Assembly (NCBI GenBank): GCA_029779435.1
Contig: JAKPAM010000036.1
Location: forward strand, 1-64,000
DNA length: 64,000 nt
Source: Pseudomonadota bacterium
GTDB taxonomy: Bacteria > Pseudomonadota > Gammaproteobacteria > Burkholderiales > Burkholderiaceae_E
Reading direction: 5' to 3'
Numbering within the stretch: the first letter of the stretch is position 1; each line of letters opens with the position of its first letter. A program made the position numbers and the translations under genes. This document shows, one piece after another, positions 54,079 through 64,000 of this stretch. A model generated the notes under the pieces. It saw only the letters and a list, made by a program, of their open reading frames with translations, did no database searches and was not told the DNA's origin.

Positions 54079-54191
54079 CCGGGACGGCGCTTCCTGGCGT
54101 CCGTTCCGGCCGGAGCGAATGGATCAGCGCGTCCCTGGCGTGAGAAGCGGCCCGTTCGCGACGGCGGATTCGGATGCGGCCGACGCCGTGG
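54079..54191. other. Gap between convergent maiA and ftsY
   Basis: 113 bp holding GGATCAGCGCGTCCCTGGCG (about 54121-54140), related to the palindrome at 49369, and a partial copy GGCGCTTCCTGGCG (about 54090). It may be a degraded repetitive extragenic palindrome. Confidence 0.4.
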
Positions 54192-55856
54192 TCACGCCCC
54201 GGTGACCGCTTCGGCGAACTCTGCGGCGCTGAACGCCTGCAGGTCGTCGATGCCCTCGCCGACGCCGATGAAGTAGACCGGAATCGGCTTGTCGCGCTGC
54301 TGCCAGGCCAGGCCGATCAACGCGCCGCCCTTGGCCGTGCCGTCCAACTTGGTGACGATCAGGCCGGTCAGTCCGACGGTCTCGTCGAACGCCTTGACCT
54401 GCGTCAGCATGTTCTGGCCGGTGTTGCCGTCCAGGATCAGCAGCGTCTGATGCGGCGCGCCGGCCATCGCCTTGCTCAGCACGCGCTTGATCTTCTTCAG
54501 TTCGTCCATCAGGTGCGTCTGCGTCGGCAGCCGTCCCGCGGTGTCGATCATCACGACTCCGGTCGAACGCGCCACGCCGGCGGATACGGCGTCGAACGCG
54601 ACCGCCGCCGGATCGCCGCCCTGCTGCGCGATGACCTGCACGTCGTTGCGGGCGCCCCAGGTCGCCAACTGCTCGCGCGCCGCCGCGCGGAACGTGTCGC
54701 CCGCGGCCAGCAGGATCGACTTGCCCTCGCGCTGCAGATGGTGCGTGAGCTTGCCGATCGACGTCGTCTTGCCGGCACCGTTGACGCCCGCGATCATCAT
54801 CACCAGCGGCCGCGCTTCGTCGATGTCCATCGGCTGCTCCAGCGGACGCAACGCTTCGGCGATCAGCGCGCGCAGTGCCTCGCGGACCTGCTCGCCCGTG
54901 GTCAGGCGCTGTGACTTGACCCGTGCGCGCAGATCCTTGAGCAGCCGCTCGGTGGCCTCGAATCCGGCGTCGCTGGTCAGCAGCGCTGTTTCCAGGTCCT
55001 CGAACAGCGTCTCGTCGATCTTGGTCAGGCCGAACAGGCCCGCCAGGTTGCCGCGCGTCTTGCCCAGGCCCTGCTTGAGACGGGCCATCCATCCCTTGCG
55101 CTCGGCCGGCGCGGGCGCCAACTCGTAACCGTCCGGGGCGGCCTCGCCGGGCTCGGTGTCTTGCGCGCTGGCCTCCGCCGTCGATTCGGCGGCGGGCTGC
55201 GGGGCGACTAGGTGCGCGGAAACCGGTGCGGCGACAGGGGGTACGGAACCCTGGCCCGCGATCGGCGGGGCGACGGGCGGCGCGGAAACCGGTGCCGTAA
55301 TCGGTGGAGCGATGGGGGGCGCGGCAACCGGCGGGGCGGTAACTGGCGGGGCAGCGACCGGCGGGGCAGCGACCGGCGGGGCGGCGACCGGCGGGGCGGC
55401 GACCGAGGGGGCGGCGGAGGGCGTGGCGGCGGAGGGCGGCGGGGCCGGCGGCTGCGGCGGCGCGGAGCGGAAGAGTCCGGGGTGGAGCAGCGAGGGCCGC
55501 CTGGCCGGCGGGGCCGCCGGCGGGGGCGCGGGAACGACGGTCTCGGGCGCTGGCGACTGTGCTGCTACCCCGGCCGGAGGCGGCGCGAAGTCGACCCGGG
55601 CCGGTGTTGGCGCGACGTCGACCGAGGCCGAGGACGGGACGGAGGGCGGTGCGATGCCGACCGGGTCGGAGGACGGAGCGGGTGCCGGTCCCACGTCGAT
55701 CGTGGCCGGAGGCTGCGCCGGGTCGACCGTGGCGGGCGCCGACGCGGGGTCGACGAGGTTGGTCGAGGGTGCGGAAGGTTCGACCGGCGGCGCGGCGGGC
55801 GGCTCGGGGACCGGGGCTGGCGCGGGAGGTTTCTTGCGTCTGAGGAAGCCGAACAT
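54192..55856 (-). CDS. ftsY: Signal recognition particle receptor FtsY
   Basis: 554 residues. The C-terminal ~300 form the NG GTPase: GVNGAGKTTSIGKL (G1), GDTFRAAAREQL (G2), DTAGRLPTQ (G3), TKLDGTAKGG (G4) and IGVGEGIDDL. It docks ribosome-SRP complexes at the membrane. The N-terminal ~250 residues, which in E. coli are acidic, are here almost entirely Pro/Ala/Val with tandem AAPPV units (DNA repeats near 55320-55400). The protein starts MFGFLRRKKP, a basic membrane-contact sequence. It is divergent from the M16 gene by 104 bp. Confidence 0.96.
   Translation of the reverse strand: MFGFLRRKKPPAPAPVPEPPAAPPVEPSAPSTNLVDPASAPATVDPAQPPATIDVGPAPAPSSDPVGIAPPSVPSSASVDVAPTPARVDFAPPPAGVAAQSPAPETVVPAPPPAAPPARRPSLLHPGLFRSAPPQPPAPPPSAATPSAAPSVAAPPVAAPPVAAPPVAAPPVTAPPVAAPPIAPPITAPVSAPPVAPPIAGQGSVPPVAAPVSAHLVAPQPAAESTAEASAQDTEPGEAAPDGYELAPAPAERKGWMARLKQGLGKTRGNLAGLFGLTKIDETLFEDLETALLTSDAGFEATERLLKDLRARVKSQRLTTGEQVREALRALIAEALRPLEQPMDIDEARPLVMMIAGVNGAGKTTSIGKLTHHLQREGKSILLAAGDTFRAAAREQLATWGARNDVQVIAQQGGDPAAVAFDAVSAGVARSTGVVMIDTAGRLPTQTHLMDELKKIKRVLSKAMAGAPHQTLLILDGNTGQNMLTQVKAFDETVGLTGLIVTKLDGTAKGGALIGLAWQQRDKPIPVYFIGVGEGIDDLQAFSAAEFAEAVTGA
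55320..55425 (-). repeat. AAPPV-coding 15-bp repeats in ftsY
   Basis: Imperfect 15-bp units (plus strand GGCGGGGCGGCGACC) are repeated about six times, encoding consecutive AAPPV/TAPPV pentapeptides. The unit is in frame, so copy number can change without disrupting FtsY. Confidence 0.75.
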
Positions 55857-55960
55857 ATCGAGGGGCTGGCGCGAAAGGCGTGGCGAAGGCCCCCGAACGG
55901 TGGGTTCCTGCGGGGAGACCAGCGGGTAAACTCTGGGCCTCGATTGTAGCGGCTTCCGTC

Positions 55961-57523
55961 ATGAACGATTCGCTCCATCCTTCCTCCCGTTCCCCGGCCC
56001 GGCAACGGACCCGAGCCCTGCTTCGGCGGCTTCTGCGGCCCACGCTCCTGGCAGGCTGGCTGGCGCTGGCCGGCCTGTCGGTGACCCCAGCGGCCCTCGC
56101 TGCGCCGGCCACCGCAGCCACGGCTCCCGACCTCATCGACCACACGCTGCCCAACGGCCTGCGGTTGCTGATCAAGGTCGATCAGCGTGCGCCGACCGCG
56201 ATCCAGGTCGTCTACTACCGTGCCGGCTCGCTCGACGAGGTCAACGGCCGCACCGGCCTCGCGCACGCCCTCGAGCACATGATGTTCAAGGGCACGCCGT
56301 CGAATCCGGACGGTCAGTTCTCGAAGATCGTCGCGCGCATGGGCGGCCGCGAGAACGCGTCGACGACGCGCGAGTACACGAACTATTTCCAGCAGGTGCC
56401 GGCCAGCGGATTGACGCAGGTGATGGCGCTCGAGGCCGACCGGATGGCCAACCTGACGCTCGACGCCGACGCGTTCGCCAAGGAGATGATGGTCATCCGC
56501 GAAGAGCGCCGGATGCGGACCGACGATCGCCCCGCCGGGCTCGTGTACGAACAGTTGATGGCCAGCGCGTTCGTCGCGTCGCCGACCCGCACCCCGGTGA
56601 TCGGATGGATGGACGACCTGTCGACGATGACGGTCGACGACCTGCGCGGCTGGTACCGCGACTGGTATGCGCCCAACAACGCCGTCGTGGCGATCGCGGG
56701 CGATGTCGACCCGGCGCAGGTCATCCGGCAGGCCGCGCTCACGTATGGAACGATTCCTTCGCGCGCGCTGCCGGAGCGCAAGCGGCAGGCCGAGCCCGAG
56801 CAGCGCGGCCTGCGCCGCATCGTCGTCAACGCGCAGGCGCAGGCGCCGTCGGTGCTGATGGCGTTCAAGGTGCCCCGGCTCGTCGACGTCGAGCACGACG
56901 TCGACCCCTATGCGCTCGAACTGCTGTCGGCCGTGCTCGACGCCGACGCCAACGGCCGGATGACCCGGGAGGTCGTGCGCCGTTCGCGCGTGGCCAACCA
57001 GGCCGGCGTCGGTTATGACCTGACGTCGCGCGGGCCGGTGCTGTTCCTGCTGAGCGGCACGCCGGCCGAGGGCCGCACGACCGACGAGCTCGAAGCCGCG
57101 TTGCGGGCGCAGATCGCGCGCATAGCGAAGGAAGGCGTCGGCGCGCAGGAACTCGCGCGCGTCAAGAATCAATACGTGGCCAGCCGCATCTACCAGCGCG
57201 ACTCGGTGACCTCGCAGGCCTACGAGATGGGCGCGGCCGTCATCGACGGCTTCGCGCCCGACGTGATGGACCGGATCCTCGCGCGCATCCGCGACGTGAC
57301 GTCGGCGCAGATCCAGGCCGTGGCCGAACGGTATTTCGGTGACGACGCGCTGACGGTCGCGACGCTGCGGCCGTTGCCGCGCGGTGATGCCAAGGCCGAA
57401 GCCGACACCAAGAAGCGTGTCGGCGCCAACGCCAACGCCAATGCTAATGCCGACGCCAAGGCCGACGCCAAGGCCGACATGAATGACGGCGCCAGCGCCG
57501 GCGCACGAGGAGAGGCCCGATGA
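55961..57523 (+). CDS. M16 zinc peptidase, catalytic member of a pair
   Basis: 520 residues with a signal peptide (LAGWLALAGLSVTPAALA). The inverted zinc motif HALEH (102-106) and the downstream Glu in VIREERRMR (~181) make it catalytically complete; GWMDDLSTMTVDDLRGWYRDWYAPNN (in parts) is typical of M16B. It ends in a repetitive tail of Asn-Ala and Asp-Ala-Lys-Ala units (~490-510). Periplasmic. Its stop overlaps the next gene by 4 nt (ATGA), and the products probably form a heterodimer. Confidence 0.92.
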   Translation: MNDSLHPSSRSPARQRTRALLRRLLRPTLLAGWLALAGLSVTPAALAAPATAATAPDLIDHTLPNGLRLLIKVDQRAPTAIQVVYYRAGSLDEVNGRTGLAHALEHMMFKGTPSNPDGQFSKIVARMGGRENASTTREYTNYFQQVPASGLTQVMALEADRMANLTLDADAFAKEMMVIREERRMRTDDRPAGLVYEQLMASAFVASPTRTPVIGWMDDLSTMTVDDLRGWYRDWYAPNNAVVAIAGDVDPAQVIRQAALTYGTIPSRALPERKRQAEPEQRGLRRIVVNAQAQAPSVLMAFKVPRLVDVEHDVDPYALELLSAVLDADANGRMTREVVRRSRVANQAGVGYDLTSRGPVLFLLSGTPAEGRTTDELEAALRAQIARIAKEGVGAQELARVKNQYVASRIYQRDSVTSQAYEMGAAVIDGFAPDVMDRILARIRDVTSAQIQAVAERYFGDDALTVATLRPLPRGDAKAEADTKKRVGANANANANADAKADAKADMNDGASAGARGEAR

Positions 57524-58962
57524 ATCGCTTCGCTCCGCCCCTCGCCACAGCGCCTATCGCCTGTCAGCGCCTGCTCGAGCGCCTCGTGCGGACGGCGCGG
57601 CACGGTGCGGCCCGGGGCGCCGCGCTATTGAGCGCCGCGTTGATCGTATCGGCCGCGCTCCTCGTGTCGATGGCGCTGATGCCCTCGCTGCTGCCCTCGG
57701 CACGCGCGGCGTTGCCGATCGAGCAGTGGACGACATCGTCCGGCGCGCGCGTGCTGTTCGTGCGCGCTCCCAGCATTCCGATGTTCGACGTGCGCGTGGA
57801 CTTCGACGCGGGCAGCCGCTACGACCCGCCCGCGAAGGCGGGCCTGGCGGCGCTGACGCAGGGCATGCTGCTGCGGGGCGCCAAAGGGCTCGACGAGTCC
57901 GCGGTCGACGAAGGCTTCGCCAATCTCGGCGCGCTGGTCGGCGGCAGCGCCGGTGGCGACCGTGCATCGGTCTCGCTGCGATCGTTGAGCAGCCGCGCGG
58001 AACTCGATGCGGCGGTCGATCTGCTCGGCCGCCTGCTGGCCGCGCCGGCTTTCGCCGAACCGGTGTTCGCCCGCGAGCGCGAACGCGTGCTGCAGGCGGT
58101 GCGCGAGGCCGAATTGCGCCCGGCCACGATCGCGCAGCGCGCGTTCGACACGATGCTCTACGGTACCCATCCTTATGGCGTGAACGCGACCGTCGAGACG
58201 CTGGAGCGGATCCGGCGCGACGACATGCAGGCCTTCTTCGCCGCGCACTACGGCGCGCGCCGCGCCGTCGTGTCGATGATCGGCGACGTCGATCGCCGCC
58301 AGGCCGAAGCGATCGCCGAGCGTCTGACCGGCGTGCTGCCCGCCGGCCAGGAGCCGCCGGCCCTGCCGGCCGTCACGCTCCCCGACAAGGCCGCCGAACG
58401 CCGGATCGTGCACAGCGCGTCGCAGAGTCACATCCTGATCGGCGTACCGGCGATCGCGCGCGGTGACGACGACTTCTTTCCGCTGCTCGTGGGCAACTAC
58501 GTGCTCGGCGGGGGCAGCTTCGTATCGCGGCTGTACAGCGAGGTGCGCGAGAAGCGCGGCCTGGCCTACAGCGTCTATTCGTATTTCAGCCCGCAACTGC
58601 AGCTCGGCCCGTTCACGATCGGCCTGCAGACGCAGAAAGCGCAGACCGCCGTCGCGCTGGAGGTCGTGCGCGAGACGCTGGCCCGCTTCATGCGCGAGGG
58701 GCCGACGGCCGCCGAGATCGATGCGGCCAAGGACAACCTGGTCGGCGGGTTCGCGCTGCGGATCGATTCGAACGCGAAGATCCTCGAACACCTGTCGTTG
58801 ATCGGTTACTACCGGCTGCCGATCGATTACCTCGATACCTGGCCCTCGCGCATACAGGCGGTGACGCCCGAGCAGGTGCGCGCCGCGTTCGCGCGGCACG
58901 TGCCGGTCGATCGCCTGGTCACCGTCGTCGTCGGCGCCGGAGAGGCCGTTGCGCAGCGCTAG
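57520..58962 (+). CDS. M16 peptidase-like partner lacking HxxEH
   Basis: 480 residues with a long signal/anchor region (LLSAALIVSAALLVSMALMPSLLPSARA). At the place of the zinc motif it has GLAALTQGMLLRG, so it cannot bind zinc. The C-terminal half keeps GGGSFVSRLYSEVREKRGLAYSVYSY, the substrate-contacting R/Y motif (in parts). Inactive M16B subunits normally pair with an active one; the overlapping upstream gene provides it. Confidence 0.92.
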   Translation: MNRFAPPLATAPIACQRLLERLVRTARHGAARGAALLSAALIVSAALLVSMALMPSLLPSARAALPIEQWTTSSGARVLFVRAPSIPMFDVRVDFDAGSRYDPPAKAGLAALTQGMLLRGAKGLDESAVDEGFANLGALVGGSAGGDRASVSLRSLSSRAELDAAVDLLGRLLAAPAFAEPVFARERERVLQAVREAELRPATIAQRAFDTMLYGTHPYGVNATVETLERIRRDDMQAFFAAHYGARRAVVSMIGDVDRRQAEAIAERLTGVLPAGQEPPALPAVTLPDKAAERRIVHSASQSHILIGVPAIARGDDDFFPLLVGNYVLGGGSFVSRLYSEVREKRGLAYSVYSYFSPQLQLGPFTIGLQTQKAQTAVALEVVRETLARFMREGPTAAEIDAAKDNLVGGFALRIDSNAKILEHLSLIGYYRLPIDYLDTWPSRIQAVTPEQVRAAFARHVPVDRLVTVVVGAGEAVAQR

Positions 58963-59638
58963 GAGCCCGCACGGTCGAAGCCGCCGAAGCCTTGCGGACG
59001 GCGGCGCTTGCGCCGCGCAATCCTCCAGGTCCGCTTCCGCCGGCCAAGTGCGCATCGGCGCCGGCCTGTGGAAGCGCACGCCATTGGCCGTCCCCGACGT
59101 CGAAGGGCTGCGTCCGACGCCCGACCGTGTTCGCGAGACGCTGTTCAACTGGCTGGGCCAGCGGCTCGATGGCCTGCGTTGCCTCGATCCGTTCGCGGGC
59201 TCCGGCGTGCTGGGGCTCGAAGCGGCGTCGCGCGGCGCCGCCGGCGTGGTGATGCTCGAACGCGATCCGCGCGCGGCAGCCGCGATCCGGGCCGTCATCG
59301 ACCGGCTCGGCGCGACGCAGGTCACGCTGCACGCCGGCGACGCGCTGCGCTGGCTGGCCGCGCCGGCGCTCGCCGCCGTGCGGTTCGACCTGGTGTTCCT
59401 CGACCCGCCGTTCGGCCAGGGCTGGCTCGACCGTGTGCTGCCGCTGCTGGCGCCGCTGCTGGCGCCGGTCGCACGCCTGTACGTCGAGGATGACGCCCCG
59501 GTCGATCCCGAACGCGTGTCGGCGGGTCTCGCGACCGCCGGCGCATCCCCGCGCATGGGCCCGCGCGTCGAAGGGCTGCGCGCCGACAAAGCCGGCCAAG
59601 TCCATTATCATCTGTTCGAAGTCAGAACCCGTGAATGA
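58949..59638 (+). CDS. rsmD: 16S rRNA (guanine966-N2)-methyltransferase
   Basis: 229 residues with VRIGAGLWKRTPLAVPDVEGLRPTPDRVRETLFNWL (in parts), the SAM-binding DPFAGSGVLGLEA and the catalytic FLDPPFG. It methylates G966 of 16S rRNA. TTG 58949 has GGAGAGG 5 nt upstream and overlaps the M16 stop by 14 nt; GTG 59048 lacks a ribosome site, so TTG is preferred. The motif RIIGG of most homologues reads RIGAG here. Confidence 0.92.
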   Translation: MRSARSPHGRSRRSLADGGACAAQSSRSASAGQVRIGAGLWKRTPLAVPDVEGLRPTPDRVRETLFNWLGQRLDGLRCLDPFAGSGVLGLEAASRGAAGVVMLERDPRAAAAIRAVIDRLGATQVTLHAGDALRWLAAPALAAVRFDLVFLDPPFGQGWLDRVLPLLAPLLAPVARLYVEDDAPVDPERVSAGLATAGASPRMGPRVEGLRADKAGQVHYHLFEVRTRE

Positions 59639-59820
59639 ATCGGACGCGCCCGAGAGACACGCCAGGGCGGGGCCGATCGAGGCGCAAAGCACAGCCATAT
59701 CGCGTGATAGGGCGAGCATTCGCAACGACGAGCGGCCTCGTCCTGGCGGGTCTCTCGGGCGTGGCTGATTCGTTCACAGGTTCTTAGACAATCCAACGAC
59801 GATCGAAGCGGAGACGACAG
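59639..59820. other. Gap between rsmD and coaD
   Basis: 182 bp with no gene and no clear hairpin. GGAGACGACAG just before 59821 is the coaD ribosome site. Confidence 0.5.
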
Positions 59821-60321
59821 ATGGTGACGGCGGTTTATCCTGGCACGTTCGACCCCTTGACCTGCGGGCATGAAGACATCGTGCGCCGCGCGTCGAAGCT
59901 GTTCGGCCGGCTGATCGTCGGCATCGCCGACAGCGATGCCAAGCGTCCGATCTTCAATGTCGAGGAACGCGTCGAGATCGCGCGCGAGGTGCTGGCCGTC
60001 TACTCGAACGTCGAAGTGCGGCGCTTCTCGGGGCTGCTGGTCAATTTCGTCCAGAGCTGCAACGCCCACGTCGTCGTGCGGGGCCTGCGCGCGGTGTCCG
60101 ACTTCGAGTACGAGTTCCAGCTCGCCGGCATGAACCGTCATTTGATGCCCGACATCGAGACGATCTTCATGACGCCGACCGACCAGCATCAATTCGTGTC
60201 CGGTACGCTGGTGCGCGAGATCGCGACGCTCGGCGGCGACGTCGCCCAGTTCGTGCCGCCGCCCGTGCTGGCATGGATCACGCGCAAGCTCGCACAGGTG
60301 GATGCCAAGCCCAAGTCCTGA
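59821..60321 (+). CDS. coaD: Phosphopantetheine adenylyltransferase
   Basis: 166 residues. The nucleotidyl-transferase motif is [12 protein letters not shown] (T/HxGH form with TCGH), followed by [22 protein letters not shown] and the [18 protein letters not shown]-terminal motif. It catalyses the penultimate step of coenzyme A synthesis. GGAG precedes ATG 59821. The rsmD-coaD-ferredoxin order is usual in Burkholderiales. Confidence 0.96.
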   Translation: MVTAVYPGTFDPLTCGHEDIVRRASKLFGRLIVGIADSDAKRPIFNVEERVEIAREVLAVYSNVEVRRFSGLLVNFVQSCNAHVVVRGLRAVSDFEYEFQLAGMNRHLMPDIETIFMTPTDQHQFVSGTLVREIATLGGDVAQFVPPPVLAWITRKLAQVDAKPKS

Positions 60322-60654
<333 letters not shown>

Positions 60655-60813
60655 TCCGCTCGCCATGCGCCGAGGGGGGCGCTGTCGCTCGCCAGGTCAC
60701 CAGGCCGGCCCATGCCGCCCTTTCCGTTCACCGCCATCGATCCGTCATCTTCGCGCGTCATGATCCTCGATCCGAAACCCGATGATGAGCCTTGTGGCCA
60801 GCACCCCGGCACG

Positions 60814-61278
60814 ATGAACCTGATCCTATGGCGTCACGCCGAAGCCGAAGACGCGTCGCCCGACCTGACCCGTGAGCTGACCGAGCGCGGCCGCAAGCAG
60901 GCGGCACGGATGGCCGATTGGCTCGCGCCGCGGCTGCCCAAGCGGCACCTGATCCTGTGCAGCCCCGCGACCCGGACGATACAGACCGTCGAGGCGCTCG
61001 AACGCGAGTACGTGATCGATCAACGCCTGAGTCCCGGGGCCGACGTCACCGACTACCTGGCCGCCGTCGATTGGCCCGACGGGCCGCGCAGCGCAGCCGG
61101 CACGATCGTCATCGTCGGCCACCAGCCGACGCTCGGCGGCGTCGCCAGCCTGTTGCTGTCGGGCAGCGAGCAGCCGTGGGCGATCAAGAAGGGCGCGATA
61201 TGGTGGCTGTCCAGCCGCGAGCGCGAGGGCAGGGGCCAGATCGTGCTGCGCACCAGCGTGCATCCGGACCTGCTCTGA
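60814..61278 (+). CDS. sixA: Phosphohistidine phosphatase SixA
   Basis: 154 residues of the histidine phosphatase superfamily: MNLILWRHAEAED (catalytic RHA), LTERGRKQAARMADWL, SPATRTIQTVEAL and IVGHQPTLGGVASLLL. It removes phosphate from phosphohistidine domains. ATG 60814 places the catalytic motif at residues 7-9, as in relatives; in-frame starts upstream (60760, 60712) add non-homologous residues. It is convergent with ppc. Confidence 0.88.
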   Translation: MNLILWRHAEAEDASPDLTRELTERGRKQAARMADWLAPRLPKRHLILCSPATRTIQTVEALEREYVIDQRLSPGADVTDYLAAVDWPDGPRSAAGTIVIVGHQPTLGGVASLLLSGSEQPWAIKKGAIWWLSSREREGRGQIVLRTSVHPDLL

Positions 61279-61294
61279 CTGCTGAGGGCCGTGG

Positions 61295-61315
61295 TCCCAC
61301 CGCGCCTCGGTGGGA
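61295..61315. terminator. Hairpin between convergent sixA and ppc
   Basis: TCCCACCG (61295-61302), loop CGCCT, CGGTGGGA (61308-61315): an 8-bp perfect stem 17 bp after the sixA stop and 39 bp from the ppc stop. There is no T-tract on either side, so it may be a factor-assisted or weak bidirectional terminator. Confidence 0.5.
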
Positions 61316-61353
61316 ACCGGTCCCGGTGGTTGTTGCCTGGCGATGGAGGCCGT

Positions 61354-64000
61354 TCAACCGGTATTGCGCAAGCCGGCGGCGATGCCGTTGATCGAGATGT
61401 GGATGCCGCGCCGCGTGCGGTCGTCCTGCTGGCCCAGGCGCCAGCGGCGGATCAACTCGACCTGCAGGTGGTTCAGCGGGTCGAGGTAAGGGAAGCGGTG
61501 CCGGATCGATCGGGCCAGCGACGGATTGGCGGCCAGCCGCTCGGTGGCGCCGGTGATGTCGGCCAGCGCCTGCGTCGTCAACGCCCATTCCCGTTCGATC
61601 GTCGCGAAGATCTTGCGCGCCTGCTTGCGGTCGGGGACCAGTTCGGCGTAGCGGCGCGCGATGCCCAGGTCTGTCTTGGACAGCACCATGTCGACGTTGG
61701 ACAGCACCGCGTGGAAGAACGGCCATTGCCGGTGCATCTTCTGCAGCAGCGCCAGGTTCTTGCCGGGATCGCGATCGACGAAGGCCCGCACCGCCGAGCC
61801 GAAACCGTACCAGCCGGGCAGCGTCACGCGGCTTTGGCCCCACGAAAAGCCCCAGGGGATCGCGCGCAGATCCTCGATGCGGCGCGTCGTCTTGCGCGAC
61901 GACGGACGCGAGCCGATGTTCAGTTCGGCGATCTCGCTGATCGGCGTCGACGCGTAGAAATAATCGGTGAAGCCGGCCGTCTCGTAGACCAGCGCGCGAT
62001 AAGCGTCCATGCTCGATGCCGACAGCGCCTCCGCCGCATCGAGGAACGCCGTCGGCGCGGACCGCGCGGGCGCCAGCAGCGTCGCTTCGAGCATCGCGGC
62101 GACCAGCGTTTCGAGATTGCGCCGGCCGATCTCGGGGTTCGCGTACTTGCTGCCGATGATTTCGCCCTGCTCGGTCAGGCGGATCTGCCCGTTCACGGTG
62201 CCGGGCGGCTGCGCGAGGATCGCCTGGTAGCTCGGGCCGCCGCCCCGGCCGACGGTGCCGCCGCGGCCATGGAACAGCCGCAGCGTGATGCCGTCGAGGC
62301 CGTCGAACATCCGCGCCAGCGTGGTCGACGATCGGTACAGCTCCCAGTTGCTGGTGAAGAAGCCGCCGTCCTTGTTGCTGTCCGAATAGCCGAGCATGAT
62401 GTCCTGCTGCGCGCCCGAGCGCCGGATCAGCGCCTCGATGCCTGGCAACGCATAGAACGCCTTCATGATCGGCTCGGCGTTGCGCAGGTCGGTGATCGTC
62501 TCGAACAGCGGCACGACGATGAGCGCCGCCGTCGACGTCGGGGCGTCGAGGCAGCCGCGCATCAGCCCGGTCTCCTTCTGGAGCAGCAGCACTTCCAGCA
62601 GGTCGCTGACGGTTTCGGTGTGGCTGATGATGTAGTGGCGGATCGTCTCGCGGCCGAACGCGGCGCGCACGCGCGCGGCCATCTCGAAGACCGCCAGTTC
62701 CTGGTTCGCCAGCGCCGAATACGCGTGGTCGCGCACGCGCAGCGGCCGCGCGTCGCGCAGCAGCCCGAGCAGCAGCGCCTGCCGTTCTTCCTCGCCGAGC
62801 GACGCGTAGTCCGGATGCAGGCGCGCCGCCGCCAGCAGCTCGGCCACCACCGCCTCGTGCTGATCGGAACTTTGGCGCAGGTCCACGGTCGCCAGGTGGA
62901 AGCCGAACACCTGCACCGCGCGGATCAACGGTGCCAGCCGGGGCGCGATCAACGCGCTGCCATGGTGCGCGCGCAGCGACGACTCGATCGTGCGCAGGTC
63001 CGCCAGGAACGCGTCGGCGTCGTCATAAGGATCGGCAGGCTCGACCGCATGGCGCAGCGCCTCGGTGCCGGTCAGGTGCCTGAGCGTGGCTGCCAGCCGC
63101 GCGTAGACGCCGACCAGCGCGCGGCGATAAGGCTCGTCCTGACGATGGCCGTGCGTGTCGTGCGCGCGATCCGCCAGCGCCATCGCCTCGTCGCTGACGC
63201 CGACGAGCAGCCGCGACATCGACAGCTCGGCACCGAGCTGGTGCACCTCGGTCAGGTAATGGCGCAGCACCGTCTCGCCATGGCGCATCACCGCCAGCTC
63301 GAGCGTCTGCGCGTTGACATTGGGATTGCCGTCGCGATCGCCGCCGATCCAGTTGCCCATCCGCAGGAACGGGGCGACCGCCGCGCCGCCCAGCCGCGAT
63401 TCGAGTTCGGCATAGACGCGGGGCACCTGCGTCAGGAACGTCGTCCGGTAGTAGCTGAGCGCGTTTTCGATCTCGTCGGCGACCGTCAGCTTCGTGAAGC
63501 GCAGCATCCGCGTCTGCCACAACTGCGTGACGCACGAGCGGAGCAGCGCCTCGTTTTCCGCGCGCTCGGTGTCCGAGGCCAGTGATTCGCGCTGCGCGAG
63601 CAGGTCGGCGATCGTTCGCTCGGTGTCCAGGATGCTGCGCCGCTGCACCTCGGTCGGGTGAGCGGTCAGCACCGGCGAGACATAGGCGCCGGCCAGCATC
63701 CGCGCGACCTCGCCGGGTCGCACCCGGGCGTCGGCCAGCCGCTCGAACGACCGCGCGAGCGAGCCGTCCTGCGACGCGGGCGGCTTGGCGCCGGCGTCTC
63801 GGCGGGCCATCGCCATCGCTTCGTGCGCCTTGCGCCGGCGGATGTGATGGCGGTCTTCGGCGATGTTGGCCAGGTGCGAGAAATAGCCGAACGCGCGGAT
63901 CACCGACACCGCCTGCTCGGGGCTCAATTCTTCGAGCAGCCGGTTCATCGCCTTGCCCGCCGTCGCGTCGTCCTTGCGGCGATAAGCGACGCTCAACTGG
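61354..64000 (-). CDS. ppc: Phosphoenolpyruvate carboxylase (5' end outside window)
   Basis: At least 880 residues are visible; the frame runs through the right window edge, so the N-terminal ~50-100 residues are missing. PEPC forms oxaloacetate from phosphoenolpyruvate and bicarbonate. Signature residues are [10 protein letters not shown] (catalytic His), [45 protein letters not shown] and the C-terminal [14 protein letters not shown]. Confidence 0.97.
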   Translation of the reverse strand, partial: QLSVAYRRKDDATAGKAMNRLLEELSPEQAVSVIRAFGYFSHLANIAEDRHHIRRRKAHEAMAMARRDAGAKPPASQDGSLARSFERLADARVRPGEVARMLAGAYVSPVLTAHPTEVQRRSILDTERTIADLLAQRESLASDTERAENEALLRSCVTQLWQTRMLRFTKLTVADEIENALSYYRTTFLTQVPRVYAELESRLGGAAVAPFLRMGNWIGGDRDGNPNVNAQTLELAVMRHGETVLRHYLTEVHQLGAELSMSRLLVGVSDEAMALADRAHDTHGHRQDEPYRRALVGVYARLAATLRHLTGTEALRHAVEPADPYDDADAFLADLRTIESSLRAHHGSALIAPRLAPLIRAVQVFGFHLATVDLRQSSDQHEAVVAELLAAARLHPDYASLGEEERQALLLGLLRDARPLRVRDHAYSALANQELAVFEMAARVRAAFGRETIRHYIISHTETVSDLLEVLLLQKETGLMRGCLDAPTSTAALIVVPLFETITDLRNAEPIMKAFYALPGIEALIRRSGAQQDIMLGYSDSNKDGGFFTSNWELYRSSTTLARMFDGLDGITLRLFHGRGGTVGRGGGPSYQAILAQPPGTVNGQIRLTEQGEIIGSKYANPEIGRRNLETLVAAMLEATLLAPARSAPTAFLDAAEALSASSMDAYRALVYETAGFTDYFYASTPISEIAELNIGSRPSSRKTTRRIEDLRAIPWGFSWGQSRVTLPGWYGFGSAVRAFVDRDPGKNLALLQKMHRQWPFFHAVLSNVDMVLSKTDLGIARRYAELVPDRKQARKIFATIEREWALTTQALADITGATERLAANPSLARSIRHRFPYLDPLNHLQVELIRRWRLGQQDDRTRRGIHISINGIAAGLRNTG

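Noticed and set aside
57520-58962. A broken M16 peptidase (loss of HxxEH as a pseudogene sign)
   Set aside because: The frame is intact, coupled to an active partner, and inactive subunits are the norm in M16B heterodimers.

Overview
The window is high-G+C DNA with tightly packed, often overlapping genes. Its right third carries genes typical of Burkholderiales (Betaproteobacteria): ctaA, ctaB, an SCO protein, rpoH, ftsY, a pair of M16 peptidases, rsmD, coaD, a YfhL-type ferredoxin, sixA and ppc. I infer a Burkholderiaceae-like host but cannot name a genus. I see no rRNA, tRNA, CRISPR array or intact insertion sequence.

Layout. 1-848 is non-coding and repeat-rich. SURF1 (849-1613) is a cytochrome oxidase assembly gene. 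From about 1.7 to 42.5 kb lies a large exopolysaccharide (EPS), adhesin and secretion locus. It starts with rfbBACD (dTDP-L-rhamnose) on the plus strand. All remaining genes up to 40.0 kb are on the minus strand. Read in their own direction they are: a WcaJ-type initiating transferase, two BapA-like Ig-repeat surface proteins, a type I secretion system (TolC, ABC, HlyD), a carbohydrate-tailoring module (DUF2264, GT14, a tiny Tat protein, a GMC oxidoreductase, a GINT1-type beta-propeller), a repeat lipoprotein with a paralogue of its C-terminal domain, and the polymerisation operon epsF-epsG-wzy-GT4-wzx-GT4-SDR-GT4. epsL and epsE close the locus on the plus strand, each followed by an intrinsic terminator. 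From 42.6 kb the oxidase-biogenesis genes resume (DUF2909, thioredoxin-fold membrane protein, ctaA, ctaB, SCO). After these come an acyltransferase, glutathione peroxidase, a helix-hairpin-helix protein, a DUF1254 protein, rpoH, maiA, ftsY, the M16 pair, rsmD, coaD, ferredoxin, sixA and the 3' part of ppc.

How it works together (inference). The initiating transferase and four GT4/GT14 enzymes would assemble a rhamnose-containing repeat unit on undecaprenyl phosphate. Wzx flips it, Wzy with EpsF/EpsG polymerises it, and EpsE/EpsL export it. The type I system would secrete the two adhesins encoded just upstream of it, so polymer and matrix protein would be made from one locus.

Most notable: a ~118-nt sequence occurs twice, at 34951-35070 (minus sense) and 50006-50123 (plus sense). 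Each copy lies just upstream of a start codon in the sense of that gene. The copies share four helices with compensatory changes, and every G.U pair assigns the same sense strand. It looks like an undescribed structured leader RNA or a mobile-element-derived RNA. Other points of interest are the EPS locus splitting the oxidase-biogenesis genes, a perfect CIRCE operator before rpoH, and the GMC/Tat/GT14/DUF2264/propeller module attached to a type I secretion operon.
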